DNA of 64,000 nucleotides from the NCBI GenBank assembly GCA_029717555.1, contig JAMDHS010000029.1:62001-126000 (forward strand), given 5' to 3'. The notes under the pieces are model-generated. The model made no database searches. It was not told the origin of the DNA and was given only the letters and a program-made list of their open reading frames with translations. Of this stretch, positions 34,250-44,475 are shown in pieces (the first letter of the stretch is position 1; each line of letters begins with the position of its first letter). Origin of the DNA: Peribolospora baueri (lineage: Eukaryota; Basidiomycota; Peribolosporomycetes; Peribolosporales; Peribolosporaceae). The position numbers and the translations under genes are program-made.

Positions 34250-35486
34250 ATGTCCGGCTCGAACTCGGCAGGAGCCTCGTCGTCGGCGATGGCAGCAGCG
34301 AGCCCCAAGGGGGCTCAAGTTGAGACCAATCCTCGCGGTATACCCCAGGCGCCCTTTGTCGTGAGTCTCGGTCCCGTCTTCTCTTCCTCTGGGCTCTTGC
34401 AGTCTCTCTTCTTCTCTCGCTCTGATTCTGATTCCATTTCGTCTTTGACAGAGCAATGTTGAGGAGCACATCGGCGGTCCGGACGCTGAGGTGGACAGCA
34501 CGCTCCGAAGCTTCCAAGAGGCCGTCTCGTGCGTTAACTTTTCCCGCCCTCTCGCTGTTCTCTTTGAAAGGTCGTCATGCCAAACTCTTTTCCTCTCCTG
34601 CCTTTCTTTCTCGCACGACGCCATATCTTCGTCTCGCAGGAAATACAAATTCATGGAGATGAACCAGGCCCAAAGGCGGCGAGGGTTGCTGGAGAAGATT
34701 CCGGAGATCAGAAGCACGCTCAAAATGGTCGAGTTCTTGAATGAGAAGAAGGTATGTTGGTGGCAGCTCGTTGACTGGCTTGGGCGGAAGGATGAGTCTG
34801 GATGCGGTGGATGTCATTCTGATAACGGTGCAATCCGGCTCTTATCCGCCCCATTCCCTCATCGGCGCTTGGGCTCGATTCGCTCATGTGCAGGAGGCAG
34901 ACGACAAGGTGAAGACGACCTTCGAACTCAACGATACTCTCTACGCCCACGCCGAAGTGGACAACCTGGACATGGTGTACCTGTGGCTTGGAGTGAGTAG
35001 ACTGCGAGCTTGTTCCTCTCTGTCCAGGGCAGCTGAACCACTAGGGACTCACACCTCATCGACTTCTCCCACCTCTCCTTGCACAGGCAAACGTGATGCT
35101 CTCCTACCCCATCCCCGAAGCTCTCGACCTCCTCCGCTCCAAGCTCGCTTCCGCGGAAAAGTCGCTTAAGGAAGTGGAGGAAGATCTCGACTTTCTCAGG
35201 GAGCAGACAACCGTCATGGAGGTCAATACGGCGAGGGTTCATAACTGGGACGTTAAGAGGAGGAGGGAGCGGTGAGTATTCGCCAAAAGACGAGGAGGGC
35301 AGGCTGTTACGCCCCCCGTGCCCCTCTCCCCCTTCCGCAAAAGCGGGTGCAGCAAGCGGCGGTGAGAGCACATGTTCGTCCTCATGTTCTCATGCACGTG
35401 CCCCTTTTTCCTCTTTTTTTTTCCTCAACAGGAGATTACGCGGCGAAGCCGAGCCGGAAAAAGAGGAGGAAAAGGACAAGGATTGA
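34250..35486 (+). CDS. PAC10: Prefoldin subunit 3 (VBP1 / PAC10)
   Basis: Alpha-type subunit of the hexameric prefoldin co-chaperone that delivers nascent actin and tubulin to CCT. Six exons: 34250-34360, 34452-34528, 34640-34751, 34894-34992, 35087-35271, 35432-35486; 212 residues. Motifs include NVEEHIGGPDAEVDSTLRSF, FMEMNQAQRRRGLLEKIPEI, FELNDTLYAHAEVDN with the family's YLWLGANVMLSYP across a splice junction, and a C-terminal coiled-coil arm (LASAEKSLKEVEEDLDFLRE). A short Glu/Lys-rich tail ends the protein. The head-to-head neighbour starts 175 bp away. Confidence 0.95.
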
Positions 35487-35782
35487 AAGAGCCCCTCTTC
35501 CTTTCTTCCTTCACGGCTCCTCTGTCGTGTCGAGCCTCGCCCATTTCCGGCGGCCCGCTTCAGCATGTAGAATTACGCTGAAAGAAATCATCTCGGCGAC
35601 GTTTCGATGCGCACCGCCCTTATCTTCGGCTCATCTGAACGTAATTATCCGTGTCATCACCATGATCCGGACGATGGGCCCAAATCATCAAGTTTCGCAA
35701 AGGGAGAAGATAATAGCATCGAAGCAGACAGCCGGCGTAACCACAAAGAAATGTTCGGACAAACGCATCCCGCGAAGAGCGC

Positions 35783-37231
35783 TCAAAACCGCTGCCTCTG
35801 TCTAGCAGCCACCGTCTTGAGACCGGCGTAGACCTTGCCGGGCGGAGAGCCGAGGATGAGGGAGACGATGGCGTCCCGGGCGATCTTGATGTTTTGGAAA
35901 GAGCCTAGGATGTGGATCTTACTGCTCGTTACATCACCGAATGCATGGGCGTCGTCAAGGCGCGGTGGGAGCGAGGAATAGGACGGCATGGGTTTACGCT
36001 CAAAACGCCGTTGGACGGTACGTCTACGCCGCGCCTTTGAAAGGGAGGGAGAAAACTTACGTATCGGCCAACACGATCCTTGTCCGGCTTGCGTTCTCGA
36101 TCGCAAATCTAGTCTTCCCTCCCTGACCAGCGATGCGCCCTAACAGGCCGAAGTGGAAAAAGCGCCATGCCGCGCGGATGTCAGCCGAGTGGGTTGGCGA
36201 CAACATGAACCGCGCATCGGTAGCTCGGAGAGAAAGTACGCACCAATAGCGCGAGAAAGATGGTCGCCGTGCAAAGTCTTGACGTCCTTGATCTCAAAAG
36301 TGTCGATGAACAAGTCATCCATACGCAGTAGTGCAATGGCGTCCTGATAAACGTGAAGAGAAACGAAAAGAGATTAGAAGTTGGTCGGGACCTCCATCGA
36401 AGACAGAAAATGACAAAGGTGCATCTGTTAAGCGTCCCTAAAGGGCACTCACATCGGCCTCGAAGCCGAGGGCATAAGCCTTTACAAAGTCAGCTCCTTT
36501 TTGAAGAGCTCCGACATCTTCAGTGTGCTTTGACGACTGCCGGCCGCGACGCAGAGGGACGAGAAAGGATATGAAATTAAGACGTCAGTCATTCGTCTTC
36601 ACTTACAGGCCGCATCTGAACAGGGCCAAGTGGAGCCTCCCTTCGATCGTCAGCTTACCCGAATTTCCACAGCCCTCTTCATAACGTTCATCCTGACCTG
36701 CAACCCAGTCATCTCGACCAAGGGTCCGTAAATCTTGATCCAGTCCCTCTTCAGCGGGGTCATCCTGTGCGGGGGGATGGCCACCTTCCGTACCTGGGCC
36801 TTGGATCCTCCCGCGCCGGCTCCCTTCGTTCGGGCCTCCTCAATCTGCTTGGCAGTTAGTGGGGCGAAGTTGGGTCGCATGGAGGGGTCCAGTTCCATTT
36901 TCGCGTCACCGTCATCTCCTCGCGGAGGCGCTGGAGAGCGGTTCTTTCCCGGGCTGGCGTTGGATGATGAGGAGGCTTGGTGCGAAGAGGAAGAGGCGGT
37001 GAAAGCGGAAGGGTCGATGACAACGTCCTCGTCGGCGGACATGTAATCGCTCGCCACATCGTCGTCCTCCTCGTCAAGCCCCAATCGCTCATCTGCCACG
37101 TCTTCCCCCGCCGAATCCCATCCTGGCGTCTTGTGGGGCGAAGTAGCGACGGTGGAATGCCTGGTGGAGGCGGAGGTGGAGGACTTGCCCTTGCCTTTGG
37201 TGTCGGTGGTCGATTTGCTTATGGGCGCCAT
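35783..37231 (-). CDS. PNO1: PNO1 / DIM2 KH-domain ribosome assembly factor
   Basis: Partner of Nob1 on pre-40S particles; required for dimethylation and final cleavage of 20S pre-rRNA. Five exons (minus): 37231-36659, 36536-36453, 36343-36244, 36139-36061, 35921-35783; 324 residues. The N-terminal ~115 residues are a disordered acidic/Ser-rich extension. The folded part begins PLTAKQ and continues [19 protein letters not shown], typical of the family. Then come [40 protein letters not shown] and the KH motif [20 protein letters not shown], ending with [19 protein letters not shown]. This C-terminal KH-like pair is intact. Convergent with prefoldin subunit 3. Confidence 0.95.
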
Positions 37232-37578
37232 GTGGGACGGTCGAAACGAGAATGGGGAGAGGAACCGGGAAGATATAAAATCAAGAGGCCAGGATTATCA
37301 GAAGCGGAGTGTGGTGTTGGCCTTCGCACTTGTCCCAAACGCTCCTCGTCGTCGAAGGTGATTGCAGAAACTATGCAACACATCGCCGCCCATTTTCCTG
37401 CCGTTCGTGTTCTCTCGCTGACCGCAGCCGCGAAATACTGCGGCAAATGATGTGAAGGAGGGTGATGCTAATAAAACGTACCAAAGTCGCCATGGAGCTG
37501 TAGATTGTCAACAGTATTCCATCTAGATTACAATTCACGAGCATTCATTGCGCCGGGTTCTCTACCCCCATGCTCCGC
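37232..37578. promoter_or_regulatory. Spacer, PNO1 promoter / SHQ1 3' end
   Basis: 347 bp between the PNO1 start and the SHQ1 stop, both minus strand. No element stands out. Confidence 0.4.
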
Positions 37579-39694
37579 TCATGACCTCGTCTGCGCGTCC
37601 TCTTCCATCTGAGCCCTCCCAAGCTCTTCCAACTCCTCGAGGGCCCAGCCCACGCTGGCTTTGTCCATCTCTACAGACCTCAATTCGGACGCTAACGAAA
37701 GAAGGATCTCGTTGCTGTGATGGGGAGGAGGAAATCAAAGGGTGAGATGGGGTGGATTTAAGACTGAGGCGAAAGCTGCAAAAGGGAGCACCCACCGTCC
37801 TTGACGCTGGATCCAGACGATGAGGTCGTCCACCCAGATTCTCGCGTACACCCAGTACGCCTCGCTCAGGTCCAGTAACCGTTTGGTGCATAGGAGAGCC
37901 TTGACGACCGCCCTTATGCCTCCCTCGCACACGTCCGCCACATCCTGCCTGACTCGCTCACAGAGTCCCCAATGTCGGTAAAGAGGAAAGGCCAAAGCAC
38001 GACGATAGCTCGCTCGTAGCGTGCTCCTGACATCGTTCACAGACACCGGCGCGTCGGGATGGGGAGGCGCGGAAGAGGGAGAGACAGAGCAAGGAGGGGA
38101 AAGGGCAGCAAAAAGACGAGTGAGCTTGGAGACCGTCCAGGCTGACTCGACAGTCGGGTCTCCTAGCGTTGTTCGCGCGTCGTAGAGAGTAGAAAATAGG
38201 ATGGAGACGAGGGTCAGGTAGAGTGCTCGTTGATCTGTGATGAGGTCTGTGAAAACGAATGCAGAAAGAGGTCAGAGTTCAACGTCCAGCAAGAGGACTT
38301 GCTGAAGCGGCGTTACAGCGTCGGGCTCACGTTCTGTCCTAGGAAGCTTCAGCAGCGTCTCCTTCTCCGAGTCTGTAAAGTCCAGCTCGGGCGGTAAATT
38401 GCCGCTGGCCGACGACTCGGCGATCTCCTTGCCTTTCCCTTTGAAATGGTTATAAGGGCTCGTCCAAGAGAGTAGAGGCTGGATCTCCTCATCGTTGAAG
38501 GTATTATCCCTAATTGAGACGCGTCGAAGCGATGGAGCACATATTAGTGCAAACAAACGGGGCAGTGTGCTAGCTAAAGGTGCGCAGAACAGGCCTAGCC
38601 CATTGCTCACAGGTAGTACTCCTCATCCCACTTCTCGTCCTCCGCCTCCTCTGCCCTCCTCTCCCTCTCCTCCCACCCCATCTTCTCCGGCTCTTCCAGC
38701 TCGTTAATCTCGTTGCCCCTCTCTCCCTGCTGGAGGTACTGGAAATACCCGCTATGAGATGCGTTGAATCCGTAAGGGATCGAAGTGGAAAGGGATATGG
38801 ATGGACTGGGTGTCGATGGACGTTGAATGGAATCGGAGGGTTCGAGAGTTGCGTTGGAAGGCATGGTTTGCGGTAGTTGCCAATCAAGGGCTTCGGCTGA
38901 ATTGCGGAGGGAGGACCGCAGACCAAGTGCCTCGAGTGTCAGCATTCAGCTAGAATGCTAATGCGGATGCTCTCATCGACCGCCAGCGAACAAACATTCA
39001 CCTTGTTCGAACTCGTTCATACGTCCTTCCCCAGCCTGACCTCCCTCACCCGGTGCTCTCTCTTCGCCGATCACTTCAATGACCGGTTTTCTTAACGGCC
39101 GCTCCTCTGAACCATCATGGCCGGCTGGGCTGCCTTGCAAAGGCTCAGACGCTTTTCGAGGGGCAAGAAGCTTGGAAAGCAAGTCGAGATCTTCAAAGTG
39201 CTGGCCAGGGTTGGCCTTGGTGAGCTTGACGGTCATGAGGCCGCTGGCAATGTCATAATGAGCCGAAGAGGTCTCATCCTCAACGAGTGGATGGGGGAAC
39301 GTAAGCCTGCATGGACATGACGGAGAGAGGTTCAGCGATCAGTCATCTAGTCACCGTCAAGACGAGTTGGTCTGAGCCCTGACCTTAGGAAGTAGGGCGT
39401 GAGGTAAAAATTGAACAGTGTCCCGTCCACAAAAATTTCCACATCTTGCGCCTGTTGTTGAGCAGCAACGTGGACGGAAGGGCGAATGAGGGCGAGTGAA
39501 AGTGAAAGAAGAACAGACGACGACGAAAGCCACAGCTATAACTTTTGGTCAGCTAGGCCTCGCGGGAGCGTGCTGGCCTCAAAGTCGCCTGCACCGCAGA
39601 AAAGAAAAGACTCACCCACCCTGACGTAAGGACATCGGATGACGATGTGGACGTGAGTCTCGTCCTGGGTTGTCGTGAAGGCAGGCGTGATCAT
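37579..39694 (-). CDS. SHQ1: SHQ1, H/ACA snoRNP assembly chaperone
   Basis: Binds newly made Cbf5/dyskerin as an RNA mimic before H/ACA snoRNP assembly. Seven exons (minus): 39694-39620, 39451-39384, 39306-39002, 38896-38611, 38569-38331, 38246-37796, 37714-37579; 519 residues. The N-terminal CS domain starts MITPAFTTTQDETHVHIVIR and continues VEIFVDGTLFNFYLTPYFLR. DIASGLMTVKLTKANPGQHF closes it. The SHQ1-specific domain contains RRAEEAEDEKWDEEYYL, TDSEKETLLKLPRTE, LITDQRALYLTLVSILFSTL and ALAFPLYRHWGLCERV. An upstream in-frame ATG exists, but MITPAF is the family start. The exon 4 acceptor was chosen by phase. Confidence 0.92.
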
Positions 39695-40273
39695 CAGCGG
39701 GCGTCGTTCGTTTCGTTGGCCTGCAGAGAACAGCCGTCTCCGAGGTCTGGAAGTGTTCCTTCCCAATCGAGAGCTGCGGCGGATGTGTGTGATCGAACCC
39801 ACCTCGTTTGCAAGCGTCCGCACGACGGGAGGTGCGCTTCTTTAAGACTTTGGCCCACGATTTATTACTGTCCACTTCCCATCTGCAGACTGCCCAGCTC
39901 TCCTCGGGCTTACATTAACGACGTGAGAGCGAGCTTCGGAGGAGGACCAAATATAATGGCGTCAAAGTCCGTCTAGCCGTGTACATTCGCGAGCAGATGG
40001 GGCTCTGGCAGTTACGGATGGGAGGACGTGCGCCAGAGAGCGCGTGGTTAAGATAAAAGAAACAGTGCGACCATATGGAGGCCAATGGCATGCAGGTGCG
40101 GAGGTATGCCAAAATAAGGAAGCGAAAATGCGGATAACATAACGAGAAAAAAAGTGTTCAAGGAGAAGAAACGGCGGGAACATGCATGCGCGAAGAGAAG
40201 ACCGGAGACGAAAACGAATAACATGCCGAGAGTAAGGCTAAAAGAACACTTGCAAAACCGGTCTGGTCCATAT
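39695..40273. promoter_or_regulatory. Spacer, SHQ1 promoter / PNUTS-like 3' end
   Basis: 579 bp between two minus-strand genes; somewhat AT-richer than the genes. No further gene recognised. Confidence 0.4.
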
Positions 40274-42879
40274 TTATCGATCGCGCACATGGTCGAATGC
40301 ACAATTGTCCTGAGGCGGAGCGAGGAAAAGGTAGAGGGAAAGGATCGAGTCAGCGTACAGTCCGCTATGCAACAGAACCGTCGAAAGCCTCGCACTCACC
40401 CCCTTCCAGCAGCTATGAGAGGGAAATACACGGGATAGGAAAGAAGGGCGGACGCGGTGAGCAAAGATCGCACGCGACACGGTGCCCTAACGGCGCGCGA
40501 GCCGAACCAGGCTGTAAGAAAGAGCGAGGCTAAGCTTACCCATCCGGGCCATTGTAAAACTTGCAAGGTATCCTCCCTCTCCCACCAGACCTTCCTCCGC
40601 CCCACCCTGTAGGGCCCCTCCGTTCCAAAGGAACGTCTTTCCCGTTCATGCCGCTTCCGCCGCGTGCACCCCGCCCCGCCCGACCGTGCCCTCCTTCTGC
40701 CCGGTCCGGCCCACCACCGTACCCATGTCCGTATCCTCCGCCGTCCACGCCATAGCCTCTGAGACCAGCGTCTGCGCTTGTCCAAGGTTCTCGAGAGGAA
40801 GAAGAAGCGGTCAAGTCAACCGGTTTCGGAAAGGCAGGTGTCCCCGGGGTCCCATAGGGCAGGTTCTCGCGGACGGCGGCTCCATTGTATGAGTTCGAAC
40901 TCGCTTGCGGGTGTCTCCACGCTGGCGGCTGCTGCAGCGCGTCGACTTCCCAAGCCGGCGCAGGCGCAGGCGCCGAAGCAGGGGCTTGCACACTCGCTCC
41001 GCCGTTCGCGACCAAAAGGCCCTGGATGGAGGCAAAGTCGATGCCGAGGCTCTCGAGCGTCTGCCGCTGTTGCTGCTGTTGCTGTTGCTGCAGTAAAGCG
41101 GAAGCTCCTAGAGTATGTAAAATCTGCACAGCATTCTCGTCCGGGAAGGGCTCGACCTGCGATCCGAGGGTCATGATCTTGCACTCCTCGGGCAAATCAC
41201 GACTCGCTGTCTGGTCCTGCGCCGCCTTGATGGTCAACTCGGCGGGCGAGTCTGGCATTTGCGTGCTGTCGAAGTAAGTCGCACCCAAGGAGGTGCGCTC
41301 GCGCTCTTCCTGCGCTTTCGCCTCGGGAGTGATGACCGGCGCATGCTCGAGCAAGGGGGCGCCGGAAGCTGACGCACGGAAAATCATGCCAAGACAAATA
41401 TTGCGGGACGGATTAACGTGCACGAAGCGAGCAAGCGAAAGGTAAACTTGGCCGCCATATGCGAACTCACCTACGGGCAGTGGCTCGTACCAGTCGATCT
41501 GCTCGAAGAGTCTGTCGGCGTTGAAGCCTTTGTGGGCCAGCGCTTCGTTCCTGTCCAATTGGTCAAGCGAAGCCAAGTGCTACACATGAAGAAGGAAAAG
41601 TGACAAACGCGTGGCGTGGCGTATCTTAAGCATAACACGTCAAGAGTGCAAAGTAGGCACGAAGGGTTGATGGGAAGACGATCACTCACATCGACCTCTT
41701 CTTCCGGAACATGGTGGATGAGCCGCACCGAAACGAGCTCGTCGTCTGGCTTCCACTGGATGGATTTTTTCACTTTCCCCTTCCCCTTGTCTTTGTCCGT
41801 TGCAGCCTCCAAAGTCGGCGCGCCGGGCGTTGATGTAGATGAGGCAGCGGTGGCGGCAAAGCGCTTCTCGTCGAGGTTTCCGTACGTGCCTTTCCGTATA
41901 CTCTTCATCGCCTCTTTGAAGGGATCAAAGGATGAGGCCGCAGAGGCGGTGCCAACAGGGGGTGCTGACGACGTCGGCGATTTCTTTGCGGTTGATGGCG
42001 CCCGAGAGCTGGAAGAGCTCAAGGGTTTACGAGTCACCGACAACGAGGAAGGCTCGCTACGCCCGCTGTTACTGAAGAAGGGGCTGCTGGAGGAGGAAGT
42101 GGGTGACAAAATTGGCTTTTGTGTCGTTGACTTGACTTTGGGTATCGGGGGTAGGGAGCGTAGTGTGGCGGCGGTGGTGGAGGATGGAAGGAACGGTGAG
42201 CGCGCCTTCTGCTTTTCTGTGGTGTCTTCGCCAACCTTTCGACGCTTTGCCCCCGCCACTGGATCTAGTGACCAGAAGAGGCATCAGACAGGGAAACAGA
42301 ATATAAGCGTTAGGTCAGACATGTCCGCTTTCTGCTCGCTTTACAAGATCGACAGCGTCCGCTGTGCCCACCATTTTCCCTCGTAGCTTGTTTCTCCGCC
42401 TTTGCTTTTTGCTTGGCCGCCAGATTCGATCTGGAAGGCTGAGAGACGGACGGAGGGGCGGACGGAGGGGCGGATAGAGGGGCGAAAGAAGGGGCGGAAG
42501 GAGAGGCGGAAGAAGGGGCGGAAGAAGGGACTGAAGAACGGACGGAGGGAGGGGCAGAAGGAGAGGCGTTCAAGAAAATGACCTCGTCCTCTCCTTCAGC
42601 ATCTTCCGACGAGTCCGAAGGCGGCGTCGGCATGGGCCTCTTGGCCTTCTTCGCGATCGTGATAGCGGGCCCTCCTGAGGCGTCTCGGTGCTCGGCTATC
42701 GATGCGCTCCTCTTCCTCGCCATCTGCGGAGGTTTGTTGAGGTTAGCCAGACGGGCGAGTGGGCTGTCGGACAGCGCTGGGACCGGCGCGGAGTCGAAGC
42801 CCGTTCTGGATGTCTTCGAGATGTTCTTGGGCGGACCCGGGGAAGGCTCAGGCTCATGGCCGGCTGTAGAGGGGCACAT
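40274..42879 (-). CDS. PNUTS/Ppn1-like protein phosphatase 1 scaffold with CCCH zinc finger
   Basis: PNUTS proteins target PP1 to chromatin and the cleavage/polyadenylation machinery. Six exons (minus): 42879-42372, 42264-41690, 41579-41471, 41368-40540, 40412-40400 (13 nt), 40309-40274; 689 residues. A PP1-docking RVxF-type motif KKSIQW (335-340) is followed by KPDDELVSVRLIHHVPEEE, like the KTVTW...L segment of animal PNUTS. Next comes NEALAHKGFNADRLFEQIDW and an Ala-Gln-Glu-Glu-Arg-Glu-Arg-Thr segment. A poly-Gln tract and Gly/Arg-rich region lead to a C-terminal CCCH finger, C666-x8-C675-x5-C681-x3-H685. The TFIIS N-terminal domain of animal PNUTS is not visible, so the true start may lie upstream. 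Ser/Pro/Ala repeats fill residues 90-150. The assignment rests on the order of motifs. Confidence 0.75.
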
Positions 42880-42971
42880 GAGGTATGTAGAGGATAGGAA
42901 AAGAGAGGCGGCAGATAGTCAGCCATCATCACTAGCTTTGACGAACTTCGTGAGCCCATCGTCGACACCGC

Positions 42972-43365
42972 CTAGTTGATTTTCTTCGCCTTGGCCTCGT
43001 CGAAGGACGTCTTCGTTGGAGCAAGGCTGACCGAGGCGAGGCGCAAGGCAAACGACGCGGGTGCTTCCCTGCCATATCTCGTGGCGCATATACTCACCAC
43101 CTTCGACCTTGATCTCGCCTTTCTTCTGGACCACAGCGGGCACAAAGTGCGCCTGACCATGTCCAGACTTCATGTTCTGGCCGTCGGCGCCCAAACTGCA
43201 CGCCTCGGAGCCAATCTGAAGGGCGGCAAGCGTCGCGTCGACGGCGACGCCATTGGGGTCTGAGGACCCTCGCGAAGACGACGCTGAGCCGGATGACATC
43301 GCCATGCTCATCGCGGGGACGATCTGCGCGGCCAAGGCGATGTTCGCTCGAGCGCTGTATGCGGG
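42972..43365 (-). CDS. Possible small gene or 5' exons of the PNUTS-like gene (unresolved)
   Basis: A minus-strand frame from about 43365 reads SARANIALAAQIVPAMSMAM and continues through GQAHFVPAVVQKKGEIKVEG, which has coding character, to a GTGAGT at about 43091. Beyond it two readings are possible: a short final exon ending at a TAG at 42972 (..KTSFDEAKAKKIN), or continuation into the PNUTS-like gene. Neither is supported by a known domain. Confidence 0.3.
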
Positions 43366-44475
43366 TATGTAGGGGGGGCGCAGGTAGGTACAGGAAGACG
43401 GAATACAGGGCAAGGGGCCGTGGAGAGGGTGGACGATATCAGGATATGACCTCAACTTCGGTGCGCCAGAGGGTGCCTGACTCGCTCTCTCGATCAAGCG
43501 AAGGCAGGTGTGGTCTTTTCTCTCAGTTTTTTTTCTGATGCCCGACAAAAGGAAAGCCGTTGGCGCGTGGAAATGGATCGATGGCGGATGGACGAGCGGT
43601 CGCGATGGATGTCTGGGGGGTGAGTGTCGATACTTCGGGTGGTGGCGCCGCATCCACCCATCCATCCATCCAAGTCCTCGCTCGGCCGGGACGGCGGGGG
43701 CTGTCTAGCGGTGATGCAAGACGGAAAGCGAGAGATCTACGTCGAGAGAGGTCGGCGATGACGACGGCGACGTACAGTGCAGCGCGGTGAGAGGGGATGA
43801 TGATGGTGGTGGAGACGACGCAAGCCGGGTCGGCAATGCGAGCCGGGCGGGGCAGAGAAGACGGGGACGAGGCAAGGCGACAAGGACGGAAGGGCGTCGG
43901 GCGGAGATGTGCGGCGTTTAGGAGCACGTGACGTGCGCGAGCCGCCGTGTTTAGGCTCCTGTGGATCCGTTCCAACTGACCGCCGCCCGTTCGCCCGTCC
44001 GTCGTGTGCCCGTCTCGTCCTGCCTCCGCCCACGCCAGCCAGCCCAGCTTGCCAGCTTGCCAGCCAGCCAGCCAGCCCCTTCGCCTGTGCGTCGTCCATC
44101 GCCGTCTCTCCATCCCTCAACGCACACATCCGACCACTTCCACGTCGTCGGCCTGCACACACGGGATCGGCCTCAAGAGGCGGCATCGCACACGGCGTCG
44201 TGTATCGTACCCACAACCGGGACGCATATACACTGCTCGGCTAGGCGACGACGGACGGGTGCCATCGTTCTACGCTCCAAGCCGTCGACGGTCGGCTCAG
44301 TTGCAGCGTGTCGGTGCGGGCGGAGGCCATTCGCACGGTCCATCCATCCCGCTCTCCCTTTCTCCACCGCTTTTGCTGGAGCTCTTGACCTGTTGGTCGC
44401 TCGGCTGACCTTCTCGTCCACCTGCTTCAAGTTCCGGATAGGAGTCCGCGTCTTTAAGAACGGGCAGTCACGACT
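43366..44475. promoter_or_regulatory. CDC14 upstream region
   Basis: About 1.1 kb without a convincing gene. It contains a CCAGC pentamer run (about 44036-44077) and CCATCCATCCATCC (about 43657-43670). It should include the CDC14 promoter and 5' leader. Confidence 0.4.

Noticed and set aside
39536-39823. Upstream in-frame ATG giving SHQ1 a longer N-terminus.
   Set aside because: The added residues are Arg-rich with no similarity to the family, and MITPAF at 39694 is the usual SHQ1 start.
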